Shown here piece by piece: positions 47,922-60,045 of a stretch of DNA of 64,000 nucleotides. The translations under genes were made by a program, and so were the position numbers. Positions within the stretch are counted from its first letter, which is position 1; the number at the start of each line of letters is the position of its first letter. Origin of the DNA: Hydra vulgaris (taxonomy: Eukaryota > Cnidaria > Hydrozoa > Anthoathecata > Hydridae); NCBI RefSeq assembly GCF_038396675.1, contig NC_088930.1, forward strand, positions 36,304,501 to 36,368,500. Reading direction: 5' to 3'. The notes beneath the pieces were generated by a model that saw nothing but the letters and a program-made list of their open reading frames with translations, was not told where the DNA came from and did not search any database.

Positions 47922-48349
47922 CACAGTGGGCCAGAATGCACTTTACTGGACAAAATTCATAACTAATTTAATATTAGAGCTACATTCACTAAAATTAGTA
48001 TGAGTACTAATATGATGTCTGCGCTTTTTATGAAGGTAATATTTTTTTATTTCGTTGCTATGGATACCTTTATTTTGCTTAGCAACAACCTACTTTTGTT
48101 ATCTGCAGATATTTTATAAGTGCTATATTCACTAAATTTGGTATGAGTACCAATATGAGATCACACTTCTTACAAAAGTGATAATTTTTTAAATTTAGTT
48201 GTTATAGATACTTATATTGCTTAGTTACCGGATACTTTCCTTAGTTACAAAGTGGTAAATTGATATTTGAATATCTTATCGGATTTTTGACCCACCAATA
48301 TTGAATAAAAATTGAGTATTTAGGTAAATAATGTTTTAGGAATAATAAA
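47922..48349 (-). mobile_element. Left 428 bp of the same Transib, in the 3' LTR
   Basis: Matches 39005-39432 over 428 bp without indels, starting at CACAGTG and the same junction with the LTR. The rest of the transposon is absent, and a minus-strand LINE abuts at 48350. Confidence 0.85.
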
Positions 48350-50095
48350 TACAAAAATTAAATTAAAATTGCCTTGTTAAACTCAGAGACCTTTTATATA
48401 AACAGGAACATTTTTTTTTTAAAACATCTTCGCTTCCAACAAGGCTGCAAGCAGCCACTAATTAAAGTTGGAGGTTACTGAAAGAGAAAATAGAAAAATT
48501 GTAGAGCAAGATAAAGATTGACGGACAACTCAAAGGATTGCAAATTACACGAATCATGAAAGCAAGATGAAGGAAGCAATTTCCACAGAACTGATGTTCG
48601 AGGAAAAAAAACTAGACAAAAAGCGTTTTTGGAGCACTTAGGAACAGTCACAGAAAAAGGATGAGACTTAATTGAATGACAAGTAACACGAGAATGAGTT
48701 CTAGTAGATGGCACAAGAGACGCTATTTCTTTAGAGCAGTGCCCATTATAGTATTTGTAGAAAAGAGAAAGAAAAGCAACATTACGACGATGTGATTATG
48801 GTTGGAGGTTGGCAGGTCCAACTATGCAAAAGCAGGTCCAACTATGTTGTTTTTGCACCTTGTCTAAAAGAGGAAGGGCATCATTAGAAGATCTGCCCCA
48901 GATATAGCAACAGTATTCCATACAAAGCCGCATTTGAGATTTATAGAGTTAGAGAATAGAATCCGAAGTAAGAAAGTGACGAGCTCAATAAAGAGATGCA
49001 ACCTTAGCAGATGCTAATGTTGCAACTAATCTGATATATGGTTTACTAGAAAGATTGAAAGCAAGAGTTAATCCTATGGAATGAAGAGTAGATGACTCGT
49101 CGAGTACATCACCGTCCATAAATATAGGAAGATCTAAATTATTGCGATAACAATTGGCTGAAAAAAATTGAATTTCATCTGTATTGAAGTTCACCAGCCA
49201 CTGTGAGCCCCATGCTGTAGTAGAAGTGAGATCCTTTTCAATGTCAAATGCCCCCTCCAAGCAATTAGAGAGTGTTGGTTTCTTATCACGATAAGAATAA
49301 ATCGTAGTATCATCAGCAAACAATGCCGCCTTAGATGTGAGAATATTTGGAAGATCGTTAATGTAAATAAAAAAGCGTATAGGGCCAAGGATAGAACCTT
49401 GAGGAACCCCTGAAGTTACAGAATAAGAAGAAGAGTGCTGTTCATCGAGGTCAAATTTTATACTACGATTGGAAAGAAAGATTCAATAATCTTATAGATG
49501 TTGCTTAATACTCCATAAGAAGAAAGGGTATGGAAAAGACCAGCATGCCAAACTTTATCAAAAGCTTTTGAAGTGTCAAGAGCGATGGCCTTAACCTCTC
49601 CACCTTTATCTAATGCACAATGAAACTTATCAGTTATTACTGTTAGCAAATAAGCTGTAGAATGAGAACATCGAAATCCATATTGACAATCAGAAAGTTA
49701 TTAAATTCAAGATGAGAAATTAAGTGTTTGTTAATTAATTATTAATTATGGGACGTAGTTAGACAAATCAGATCCGCTTTCCAGCAGGCTTGAAAACAAG
49801 ACACTGACAAGCACTTGTTGAATAGTTTTGAGAGTATAGACGACAGCTCCAGAGAACACTTCTGCAAGACAATAACAGGTATGACGAATGTCAAGCAATA
49901 GATCAACCTGTTTGTTGGCATTATCTGGTAGAACGCAACTAGTGGAATTAAGAGATGATATTGATGAAAAGCTTTAAGCAAACAATTAAGCTTTGTCTTA
50001 AGGTGAGGTGACAAAGTCTGAACCATTTTATACAAACGCTTTTCCGCTAAAGCCGCATTCTGTTTAGCCAAAATTATTTTTTGCTTGGCTAATTG
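48350..50095 (-). pseudogene. 5'-truncated LINE (jockey/CR1-like) reverse transcriptase
   Basis: Minus strand, broken into five frames. 49649-49458 has KAIALDTSKAFDKVWHAGLF (first catalytic Asp). 49323-48985 begins MFADDTTIYSY (catalytic FADD). 48714-48475 is the C-terminal region (HSRVTCHSIKSHPFSV). 50071-49742 covers the decayed part before the fingers. The 3' end abuts the Transib piece at 48349. The endonuclease and ORF1 are missing. Confidence 0.78.
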
Positions 50096-50099
50096 ATAA

Positions 50100-53000
50100 A
50101 TTAACTAGTAAGATTATTTAATAAATTAATTTGTATAGATTTGCTTGTAAGAGCGTTTGTTATACATTACCGTCTTAAATCCAAGGTCAAAAATCTATAT
50201 AGAACTGCTGTTCGCCGTGAAGCTCGAGCTGTATAAAATAGCAATTAAAATAATAATTTTATCAAAGATAGAATTATAAACTAGGATTTACGTAGTTTAG
50301 TTGTTCTCTAAAGCGTAATTAAAAAATCTTTAGCGTGATGTGGAGTTCGTATTAATTAATTTCTGAAGAAATTACTTTATTTTTTTGTACCATAATATTC
50401 CGTATAATCAATTGTATACTGCAAACGATTTTTACCTTGCGATGAAGAGTGATACTTTTCTTGAAATGAATGCACTTTTAATTCTCGACTTTAAATGAAG
50501 TTTCCGCAAAAGCAACTATCTTGAACGGCGCGAAATCTTCGAAGTTCGAATATTTCTTGAAAATATCTAGATGTTTCCTTGTTGTATTTATGTCATCTTC
50601 GCTACATTCTTCTCAAAAGTAAAATCTAGAAGTTTTAAATTTATGATGTCAGTAAAACGAGTGCTTACCTCAGTCTTATTATTTCAGCTTACAACTAATT
50701 TGTTTTATCTGTGGATAGTAGATCTTTTAAAAAAAATTTATACGCTTCTCGGAAAGTTTTTCTAGAAACTAATTTTATAATTTAACTTATCTCTTGCCTA
50801 CAATAAAATGAGGTTCTACTGCTGAAATGAAATATTGAAGTAAACATGCAGAATCTTTATAACGACTTTGATTGTTAAAATATATTTTTTTTGAAAAATT
50901 TTTTTTTTGAAGTTTTTAAATAATGATGTCATTTCCTTTAAGAGGGGTCCATCTCCTTTTTTTTTCGAATTTTATTCTTTTTATATAATGCAATAATCGA
51001 AATGTATATAATTTGAACATTTTGAGCTTTAATATTTAGTTATATGATTATTTTTCTGTCTTAATTGTTGTGGAACATTGTTATGTGGAGGATTAAACGT
51101 GGTATTTACTGTGTAGAGTTGGGCAAATAGTTCTTAATTTAAACATAAAACCAAAAATTTTCATTATCGGCGGATTTTATACTCTTTAATTATTTTAACA
51201 AACGACTACACCAATTTTTTAATTTTAAAAACTACACTTTAATGTTTTCAAATCAATTTGTGTTCTTAATTCTTTTCTGATGCAGATTTTTAACCAAAAT
51301 TTAGTTGATAATTTTTTGAAAACTAGACTTTTAAAAGCAAATTAAAGACAGACAGATTGAGTTCTTAATTTTTCAAAAATTAAATTTTTTTTAACTAATA
51401 TTGCTCAAAATTTGATGCAGGTTTCTAATCTGCATTAATAATAAGTTTCTTAATAAGTTTTTGCATAATATTTTCATTTTAAAACTGTTTTAAAAAAATG
51501 TTCATAGCAACGCGCGTAGCAATATAGAGTATGTACATTTTGAGTTGTTTTTCAGAATCACTGTTTCAAAAAGAGATTAGGATTTATATACTATTTGCCA
51601 CCAAATATTATGTTTCTTTTTATATGCAGACATACGATTTTTTGTAAGTTATTAAATCTTTATTATAGAGCGACGTAAATTTTTATTATGAAAAATCATA
51701 TTTGAGTGTTTATTGAAACCTCATTATTTATATTGGTATGAAGCCTGTAGTTTAAATTTATTAAAAACTTAAAATGGCACCAGAGCATTTTACTTTAGCT
51801 GGTTTTACTTACAAACAAGAAATTAGTAAATAATACAAAAATAGATAAAAAGATATCACTATTTAAGACACGAAAGTTTTAGGGTTTTTTTGATTTCAAC
51901 ATTTATCAAAAGGCGGTGATTTAAATTTACACATTTGGACCAGTTTTGCGAAGTTACATTACTTCTTTGCTCATTCAAAAACTACAACTTCAAACACCTT
52001 TATCGTCTTTTCTTATTCTTAAAAAAAATCAATTAAAAAGATTCTGAGAATAATTTTGTTCTAACTTATTGACATGATTTTCACCTAATATTTAAAATAT
52101 ACTCTTTTTTTTTTATTTATGATTACTACAACTATTAATAATAGTTGCATTATCATTAACTTCTTGCTTGTTTATTTTTCATTATTATCATCAAAGTATA
52201 ATAATAATAAAAAATAAACAAGCAAAAAGTTGTTTTCGTTTGTTTTCATAGCTACCATTTTACATTTCTTTTTTATTGTTAATGTCAGTTATAATATTTA
52301 CTATTAAGTTTTTTATTTTGGTCATATGTGTTATTTCTGTTAAATGTGTTATTTTAGTATTTAAGGGTATTTGTCCCTTTATAAAAAAATTTACGGTAAA
52401 TTATTTCTTTTTTTCGCGTTTTTTTTAAAATAAGTTTAATATCTTTACTTGTAATTATTTATACTATTATATTTTAGCTTTTAAGTTTTAATGAAAAAGT
52501 AAAGAAATTTTTAAAATGTAATGAAGAACAAATAAACAAACAAGCAACAAAAAATAAAATATTATACAAAATATAAAAGGTATTATACAACATATAATCA
52601 TAAGAAATGTAAATACCAACATAAAAAAGCTAAAACATTATGTCAAACGTAATTACTTATTCAGTATAAGTTTCTTAGCAAGATCTTCGTACTTAGAATT
52701 GATAGTCATACTTTTAATCTCTTTTTCATAAAATCATTAGGAGAGCAGTTTAAGAGTTTTCTGACAAATTATGTTGAATAAATTCAAACGTAAAAATTAC
52801 AAATTAATATCATCTAAATTAAAAACTAAAAAGTTCCAGGTATAATCAGTGGCCTGGCAACGGTGGAGTGATTGGGTGGGCTGCCTTAGGCGGCACTATT
52901 TTAGAGGCAGTAAATCTTTTTTCAATATTTTAAAACATATTTGTTTCGCATCCCTTTCCAGAAGCCACAACTCAGTATTTGACATTTTGTTTTAAAAAGC

Positions 53001-56000
53001 ATCAAACTAGCTATTATATAGCGAAATATAAATCTTCAATTTATTTTTTAAAATGCAACTACTTCGCAAATTGCGCTTGTCTTTTTATCTAACCGAAATT
53101 AAACAAAGTAAAAAAAGAGAATAGAATATCGCGTAAAATGGGGGCTTCGGCCCAAGTTGAATATTTTGTTTCAATAATATACTTAGCATCCTAAGGTATT
53201 TCGGTTATTTAGTCTAACTTATTTATAACTTATAATTCTTCATGGTATTCTTACAAACAGCACTTTGCTACGACCACCTAAAATTCGTATTATTCTAGTC
53301 GTGCAAACTTTTACGCTCCCATCAGTACCTAGTAAAGGTATTTCAAAAATATGCAAAAAATTAATTTTTAGTTATGAGTGTTTAATTCTATCTTGTTCTG
53401 GAAGCTTTAAGGCTTATAAAATTTTTGCAACTGGAGCTCAAAAAAAAATGGGATGCCTTTGGCCTACAATCTAAGCTAACTTTTCTCAGGCTCAAAATAC
53501 CAAATGTAGTACTAAAAAAATGTTATATAATAATTTTAATGATTAATTGTAAAGATTAGGATATTTATGCGTTGTCATAATAAAAATTCATATTTTGTAT
53601 TAGAAGCTCAATACTAAATCCGTATAATTGTAAAATTATATCAGTAATTAGTTTGGATATGCCAAGAGTTTATAAAAAATTATGTAAGCTGAAAGTCTGT
53701 TCTTTATAAAAGGTACACCATAACGCATTAAAAATTTAAAAACTGTTCATTAAATCAAAGATAACCAGCTTCAAAATACAAAATATCCATACCAGTATCA
53801 AAGATATGGTTTAACACGCATATCTCAAAAAGCATGATGGATAGCCATTATTTATATCTACAAAAAAAAATGCTTTTCTGTTGATATAAATAATTCCACG
53901 GCTTTTCTGTGGAATTATATGACTTTAGACGTATATCAAAATACTATTTAGACAAAATCAACTAGTTGAATTTGTAAAACCTACATTTTTTATACTTTTT
54001 ATGTAAGTTTTGTCACAAAATCTTTCTTAAAACCTATTCGTAAACTTTTGAATTTACTAAATTTTTGAAAATTTACAAAATTAAATTTTTTTTTTTTTTT
54101 ACCTTAACATTGCTATTTTTATAGATTCAATGCATCATTTAGTTCCTTTTTACTGGGTTAACGCAAAGTCACTTTAACACGCGAGGTGAGTTTTGCCTAC
54201 CATTTAAACCCTCTAAAAAATACTTAAAGTGGTTAATTTTCAGTTATGAGACAAATAGTTTTAATTATCATACCCATGCACTTTTAACGGTGCTCGGTGT
54301 TTGAGGAAATAACTTTTGTGGTTTTCATGCACTCGACGTTAAAGTGTAAAATCGGTCAAAGCTACCCTAGTTTATGTTAACTTATAAATGTACAAGAGTC
54401 TGAAAGTTAAATATCAAAGATTATATAAACTTCATCAGCTGCTGTGAATTCTGTTACATTTATTTGGAACTATAAAGCAGTTTTACTTACTTTTTCTTCC
54501 TCAATCCAGGCTAGGAAGTTTTGACTTTTGTCGCTGTCAAGCGCATAATTGAAACATGATATAGTGGAAGGGGATGCAAATAGTGTAGCACAAAAAAATT
54601 ACTTAAAAATCCTATAAGCTAAGGAGCATTTAATGAAAAAAAATCAGATGTACTAGGTCAAATGCTTTGGGTTTTCTCGGGTAGTTGAAGTCAGGACGAC
54701 TCCCACAACCCGAGAAAACGCATTCAGAAAACAGATGTACTAGGTGAAATGCTGAGGTACCTTTGTTGCATTGCAATCATTCTATTTTTTGCATTTCCTT
54801 GGGTTGTGAGAGTCAGAATCGGTTTTTCAGGAAATAAATAACTCACACACCTAACTCAAACAAAAGAATTGATGCGATAACAAGGTAGATGCTCTAAAAT
54901 TATTTTCAACACAGAATAGGTATCAATTAGTTAATAAAGCAGTCTTTTATACAAAAGCTTCGTATTACTTGTTACAAATAAAATCTTCAAGACAATCGGC
55001 TCATAAAACACAGACGTCAAAACTTATCTAAAATTTATCGATCATTTATTCACTGTTACACTATCCATTATAATATAAGTTAAGTAAGCACATGCTCTAA
55101 AGAATATACATAATATAAAAGCAAGCGTGTGGAATAGTATACAATTTTGATAAATACGCCACACCGTTATTCATGCAAGTTGAAGTGCTTGATGCTCATT
55201 TATTAAACCATTTTCGAAACTTACGATTAATGCAAAAAAATAGCACGCTCCGAATATATTTTGAAAAGCAATTTTTTGTAATTGATCATAAATATTCATC
55301 TAAATACAAATTTAAAATTAAGATGATTTTATATTTAAAAAAATGACTTTTCTATCTTATTCTGAAAACCGCGCCTATGGAATTTAATTCCAAAGAGAAA
55401 AATAAAACATATGGCATCAAAACATAAAACCATTACTAATGATGAAGTGATTAAAAACTTTCTGTAATGCAACTGTGTTACCTTTGTATTGAAAAACTTC
55501 AGTATAATCTAGAATTTATTTTAACTTTAAATTAATTGATTTACGTTCTCATTTGAGTTAATAATAATACTAACCCAAATAAAAACAATTGATCCCATTT
55601 TTAAACCATAAGTAACAAAAATTATTAGTACTAATAAAACTAATAGCTTCATGCTATACGTTTTACGATCACATTTACAAGACGATCATTTTGATAGTAA
55701 AGTAAATATGAAATCGGAAATATGAGGTCGTAATGTAAATGTGAAAATAAATTAATTATATGCCCATATTTTATATTTACAATAATATAAACTTACAATG
55801 ATAGAAAATATAACAAATGTAAACAAAGTATCTGAAAGAAGATTGCGATGGTCTTTTCGTCAGAACCTTAATAAGCACTTAACGAGGAAAATAAACAAAA
55901 ATAAATTAACTTTTACAAAATTAATAGTATCTGAAACAAGATCAAGAGGATCTTCTCATCAGAATTTCATACAGGAGTAAACCAACTTATGAATTAAAAA

Positions 56001-56100
56001 ATATAAGAACAATAAATAAAAAAAGTAGGAATAAACTTCTATAAACGTAAACAGATATATAAACAATAAAAAAGTAGACCAAAGTATATTTTTAATTTTT
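50100..56100. other. Long non-coding AT-rich stretch
   Basis: No gene was recognised in 6 kb. A short open plus piece near 50166-50231 (RLKSKVKNLYRTAVRRE) is unassigned. 52850-52910 (agtggcctggcaacggtgga, then a ccttaggcggc palindrome) resembles a DNA transposon end without a partner. 54640-54760 holds a hairpin with a flanking repeat. (A)n/(T)n runs are common. Confidence 0.45.
54645..54754. repeat. Imperfect hairpin flanked by a 22-bp direct repeat
   Basis: The stem pairs GTTTTCTCGGGT with ACCCGAGAAAAC and continues into AGTTGAAGTC/GACTCCCACA around a loop of about 4 nt. The phrase cagatgtactaggt[c/g]aaatgct lies before it (54645) and after it (54732). A third related piece (gggttgtgagagtc) is near 54800. 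Confidence 0.7.
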
Positions 56101-56345
56101 ATTACTAGTAATAACTTAATATATTATCTAATGAAAGAATGAGGTTTTTCAGTTTATTTTTAAAAAGGCAAAAAGTATTAGGTACTTCAAAATTAAAATT
56201 TGGCAAAATAGTTTTATTCCAAAGTCGATAGGTAATACAAAATTGATTAAAGTTTGTTTGACAAAAAGGTTCATTTAAAAAGTGAATATTTCTCAAAATA
56301 TATTTACTGATTTAAAAGTAAAAAGATCTTTGAAAACGGCTAGGG
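56100..56345 (-). pseudogene. LINE C-terminal fragment
   Basis: The minus strand reads LIPSRFQRSFYF, then FCITYRLWNKTILPNF and FCLFKNKLKNLILS. This is the 'RxxxxWNxLP' and 'FKxxLKxxLL' layout of the extreme C-terminus of CR1-like polymerases. Confidence 0.5.
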
Positions 56346-56589
56346 ATGAGTTATTTATTCACATGCATACAAAACATAAAATATTAAATACATTTAACTC
56401 ATATATAACTAGAGTTCTCATTTCAACAAATTAATGCTTTGATTCGAAGCCTTCGGATGAGAGAAGCAATTTGCATATTTGATTATACGGATTGCGCGTT
56501 TCTGATGGCAATAAAGACTTATTTTTTTACAAAGCTATTGTTTTAGGCCTGTTGAAGATGTGGCCATAAATATGAGGATGTATTTTGAA

Positions 56590-56960
56590 CAAAACCTTTT
56601 TAAAAAAGGCATCCTTGAAAAGAAAAAGATTTTTTTTTGTAGGGGACTTCAATATGAATTGCTTCCGCTGATTGTAAAGTTAAAAAAAATTTTGTAATTG
56701 AATTTTTGAAATGAGAGCCATTCCTTTGATAAATCGTCTTACCAAAATTAGTTACTCTAATTGATAACATCCTAACAACTAATATTTTTTAACATTGACT
56801 TAAAAAAAGGTACCTTAACAACAGACTTATCTAACCATTTCTCCCCCTTTTTTTACCGTTAACTTTTATTTTAAAAGTATGACTAAAACAAACACAAAAA
56901 GAACATATATAAATGGCTTAAATGAACAAGTTAACATTAATTGTAAGCAAAAAAAAAATG
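56590..56960 (+). pseudogene. LINE endonuclease fragment
   Basis: The plus strand reads FFFVGDFNMNCF (GDFN motif). After breaks it reads FEMRAIPLINRLTKISYSN, DNILTTNIF and LKKGTLTTDLSNHFSPF (the SDHxP line with Asn for Asp). These are consecutive motifs of the LINE AP endonuclease. Confidence 0.65.
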
Positions 56961-57420
56961 AACTTGTTTACAACTACTCTTCAAAATAACTTTTCTTTTA
57001 TTTTCATTTTTCCTTTTCTTAAAAATTACAAAAAAGAAATTACAATAATAGAAAACCCTGGCCGGAGCAAGAAAAAGACAGACTTGTCTTATCACCGAGC
57101 GCCGTTACCTTGTTGTTTTCAAACGTATTTAGATTACTAATAAGTAATAAAATAAAACAGTATAAGTACCTTGAAAACTTCAGCAATAAAATTTTTTTTC
57201 TAACAATCTTCCAGCGGAATAATTTAAAAATAAATAAAAAAATAATACAAAAGTGAGATAGTCGTGAAAGTTATTAAACAAAAATTGCGTTAAGTTTTAT
57301 TAAACATAATCCAACATAAATAAGAATATAGGGCTGAATAATAAATATCAATAAAAACTTTAAACAAAAAAAGAAAAAAGTTAGTAAAAAAAACAACTAC
57401 TCTAAATTAGATGACTTTTT
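56960..57420. other. Non-coding AT-rich stretch
   Basis: Lysine-rich open frames follow the endonuclease fragment; nothing recognised. Confidence 0.4.
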
Positions 57421-57439
57421 AATTCAAAACTTTAAAATT

Positions 57440-57885
57440 GTTTTTAAAAAAGATATTTGAAATCGAGTATATCGAAGTCCATGTTTAGTAAATGCTGTTT
57501 TGAATCAGCGTTAAAACTTTCCAAAGTGCTTAAATCAAAGTCCTGTTTTTCATTAAAAATATGAAGCAAATTTTTCCAAACAAAAGGTCCCCGATATTGA
57601 ATTTGGTACGAGCCTAATTTAAGATGGTTTGTGGGAATAACAAAGTTGTTCACTGAAAATTTAGTAGGATATTTATGAGAGATTTTATTAAAGTAAGATT
57701 GAAATGTTACTGGAGATAAACCACGTTTTGCTTTAAACATAATTAACATTACTTGATGAATATTAATATTATAAATATTTAAAGCTCCAAGCTGACCTAA
57801 GAGAAGTTCGCAATGGGCATTCCTGTTTGCCCCAAATATTATTCTGCAAGCATGTTTTTGTTTGCAATAAGTTTTTTTGAAATTA
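57440..57885 (-). pseudogene. LINE C-terminal fragment (CR1-like)
   Basis: The minus strand reads KHACRIIFGANRNAHCELLL, then LGALNIYNINIHQVMLIMFK. It continues in the frame 57749-57444 (LSPVTFQSYFNKISHKYPTK, IQYRGPFVWKNLL) to a stop. The order 'QKHACRII', 'LxxLNIYxxNxxQ', 'RGPxxWN' is that of CR1-like C-termini. A well-preserved short relic. Confidence 0.7.
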
Positions 57886-57964
57886 GTGTGTTAAGCTTTT
57901 TATAAACACATAAATACTGTGTTATTTTTTTCTACAATATGCGTGAATTGGTTTATAAGCGTCA

Positions 57965-58215
57965 AAAAAATTGGCATAAGTGCGATAAAAGAAATTCTTT
58001 CGGTGCACTTATGCCAATTAGCACTTATGCCAGTATGCACCCATGCCAGTTTTTAAAACTGCTCTGCGCTTATGACAGTTCACACTTATGCCAATGTTTG
58101 CAAATTCTATTGGTGTACTTAGGCTATTTCGCACTAATACGGATTCGCACTTGTGAGAGTTTTCGCAACTGTTTCGCACTTATGTTAGAACTGCTGCTGT
58201 GCGCTTGCGCGCTTA
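57965..58215. repeat. Degenerate repeat of a gcacttatgcca phrase
   Basis: About ten irregular copies of gcacttatgccagt, spaced 15-30 bp apart. The first pair is inverted (ttggcataagtgc and gcacttatgccaa). Confidence 0.75.
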
Positions 58216-58734
58216 TCAGTGAAATTAAATAATTAACTTCAAAAAGTCTTGAAATTGTTCAGCAAGCTGACTTGGGTAGATCAGATAGAGTCTTATAATA
58301 CACTTTTATAACTCAATTTTTAACGTAGACCTATAGTTCAGTGTATGTAAGAATTTAAAATAGTAAAAATATTTTGTTTTTTTTAAACTCTTGCGACTGT
58401 GTTTAAGTTAGCATATCAAATATATAAGTATAACATACTTCCAATCTACTTTTATCATGTTTTCTAAACAGTTTACAGTCAGTTTTTACACTTTGCCCCA
58501 TCTGTGATCTTTAGCATTTTCCCCCAATTTTATTAATGCTTTTTTCTATTTTTATTAAACAAATACTCTTGAATAAGAAAGGAAAAATAAAATAGTTTTT
58601 CCTTTTATCGCCTGTTTTTAAATCTTAATTATTTAATGACATCAAAATGATTGTTTGGATTTATGTTGCGTGTTGAAAAAACTATTAAATTGAAATAATT
58701 CAAAAAATAAAATATATGAAGTCTTAAGTCATAG

Positions 58735-58737
<3 letters not shown>
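58216..58737. other. Non-coding AT-rich stretch
   Basis: No feature recognised up to the (TA)n tract. Confidence 0.4.

Positions 58738-58781
<44 letters not shown>
58738..58781. repeat. (TA)n microsatellite
   Basis: Pure TA run directly before the hammerhead-bearing repeat array. Confidence 0.95.
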
Positions 58782-58786
<5 letters not shown>

Positions 58787-59040
58787 GTACGTAGTATCAT
58801 TGTCTAACCAAGCCAGTGCGTCTCATAATCACGGACGCGTTTCGCCCTCTGGGACTTATCAGCGCGATGATGTGGTACCGAAGGTGTAAACACACCAGCT
58901 CAGGTTCTTGGCAGATCAATGATACTTGTGGTGCTAACAATCCATACACAGAATTGTATAAACCTAAATATTTGAAAAAATGTACCAACCACGGTACGGC
59001 ATTCACATGACGACTAGTAATTACTAGTACAGAAAATTGG
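58787..59040 (-). repeat. Hammerhead-bearing repeat unit, inverted copy
   Basis: This is the same sequence as the plus-strand unit (59164 onwards plus 62930-63104) but in the opposite direction. It runs from the TACGTAGTATCATTGTCTAA end through the ribozyme and a ggtacggcattcacatgacg part to the actagtaattactagt palindrome near 59013. Confidence 0.8.
58820..58878 (-). ncRNA. Hammerhead ribozyme, type I, mutated core
   Basis: On the minus strand the core reads CTGATAA, then the stem II block GTCCCAGAGGGC, then GAAACGCGTC. It has the same arrangement as the two plus-strand copies, but the conserved G of CTGATGA is A. That position is essential, so this copy should not self-cleave. Confidence 0.75.
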
Positions 59041-59118
59041 TGTATATAAATAATACGTAGTATCATTGTCTAACCAAGTAAGTGCGTATCACAATCACGG
59101 ATTGTTTACACACCTTCG

Positions 59119-59177
59119 GTATCACATCATCACGCTGATGAGCTCCAGAGGGCGAAACGCGTCCGTGATTGTGATAC
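59119..59177 (+). ncRNA. Hammerhead ribozyme, type I
   Basis: Stem I 5' strand GTATCACATCATCACG; core CTGATGA at 59135-59141; stem II block GCTCCAGAGGGC; GAAA at 59154-59157; minimal stem III ACGCGT; cleavage triplet GTC ending at 59163; stem I 3' strand CGTGATTGTGATAC. Stem I pairs 6 bp, then a 2-nt bulge, then 8 bp. The very short stem III is the form known to act best as a dimer. Stem II has one weak pair in this copy. Confidence 0.85.
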
Positions 59178-60045
59178 GCACTGACTTGGTTAGACAATGA
59201 TACTACGTATTATTTATATACACCAATTTTCTGTACTAGTAGTTACTAGTCGTCATTAGGGCAGGTCGAATTGAAACTTTTTTTCGATTTCAGTGTTTGG
59301 CATTATGGAGATAATTTCTAAACAGTCCAAAAACACATCCTGGAAAATTTTATGAAATTAAAATAGTTTCTTCATGAGCGATTTTAGCTTTGAAGTTGGG
59401 TCCTAAGGCTTTCCGCGCAACATTTACTGCGGCATTGTATTATAAATTCAGGACCCAACTAATTTATTAATAAAATAAAACAAATAAAAAGCAAAAGGAC
59501 TGACAGTTACTTAGAAATAAAGAAAAACAAAATAAAGTACTCTAAGTCAAAAAAATATTTTTTTTTTCTAAGTTAGATATTCATACTTTAACAAAAATCT
59601 TTTGTAAATTCTGGTCCGGATTTTATAAAAAAAACGCAATTTTAAAATGTTGAAAATTTGTTTAATGGTTATATCAGGGGTCTAAAACTGTAATCCTGCG
59701 GCTCTTTTTTTAAAATTATTTAATGAATATTTATTTTAACTATTTAATGAAAAACCCCTCAACCTTAAATAGGTTGCCGACGCCTGGGTTATATAATAGA
59801 ATATTTGTAAAATAGAAAACTATCTTAATTATTTCAGATAAGTTAAATTTTAATAACGATTATTAAAAACCTTTGAAATAACTGTCAAAATTTTAAATTA
59901 TATAAAAGATTCCATAAAAAAAATTGCATTCAGATCTTTTTATTTATTAAGAACCACGCGAGGTAATGACTAACTCAAAAATTATTATACATTTTTATTA
60001 AAGTTTAATTTTACATGTACAAGTAGCAATAAATTAGTTTTTAAA

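Larger units (their letters stand above)
38243..48349 (+). mobile_element. BEL/Pao LTR retrotransposon with nested Transib
   Basis: Two direct repeats begin TGTTGCGC at 38243 and 47160 and enclose a gag-pol region in BEL/Pao order (gag, zinc knuckle, protease, RT, RNase H, integrase). The right repeat stops at 48349, where a minus-strand LINE begins, so the right target duplication cannot be seen. The purine-rich ggtggcggga just before the 3' LTR could be the polypurine tract. Coding frames are broken in several places. Confidence 0.85.

Noticed and set aside
47160..48349. A 1.19-kb LTR with no internal transposon
   Set aside because: The last 428 bp begin with CACAGTGGGCC, match the Transib left end, and follow a CGAGG target site, so the true LTR part is 762 bp at this side.
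53265..53474. A 69-residue plus-strand gene
   Set aside because: No motif, no conserved neighbours, and similar chance frames occur throughout the AT-rich non-coding stretch.
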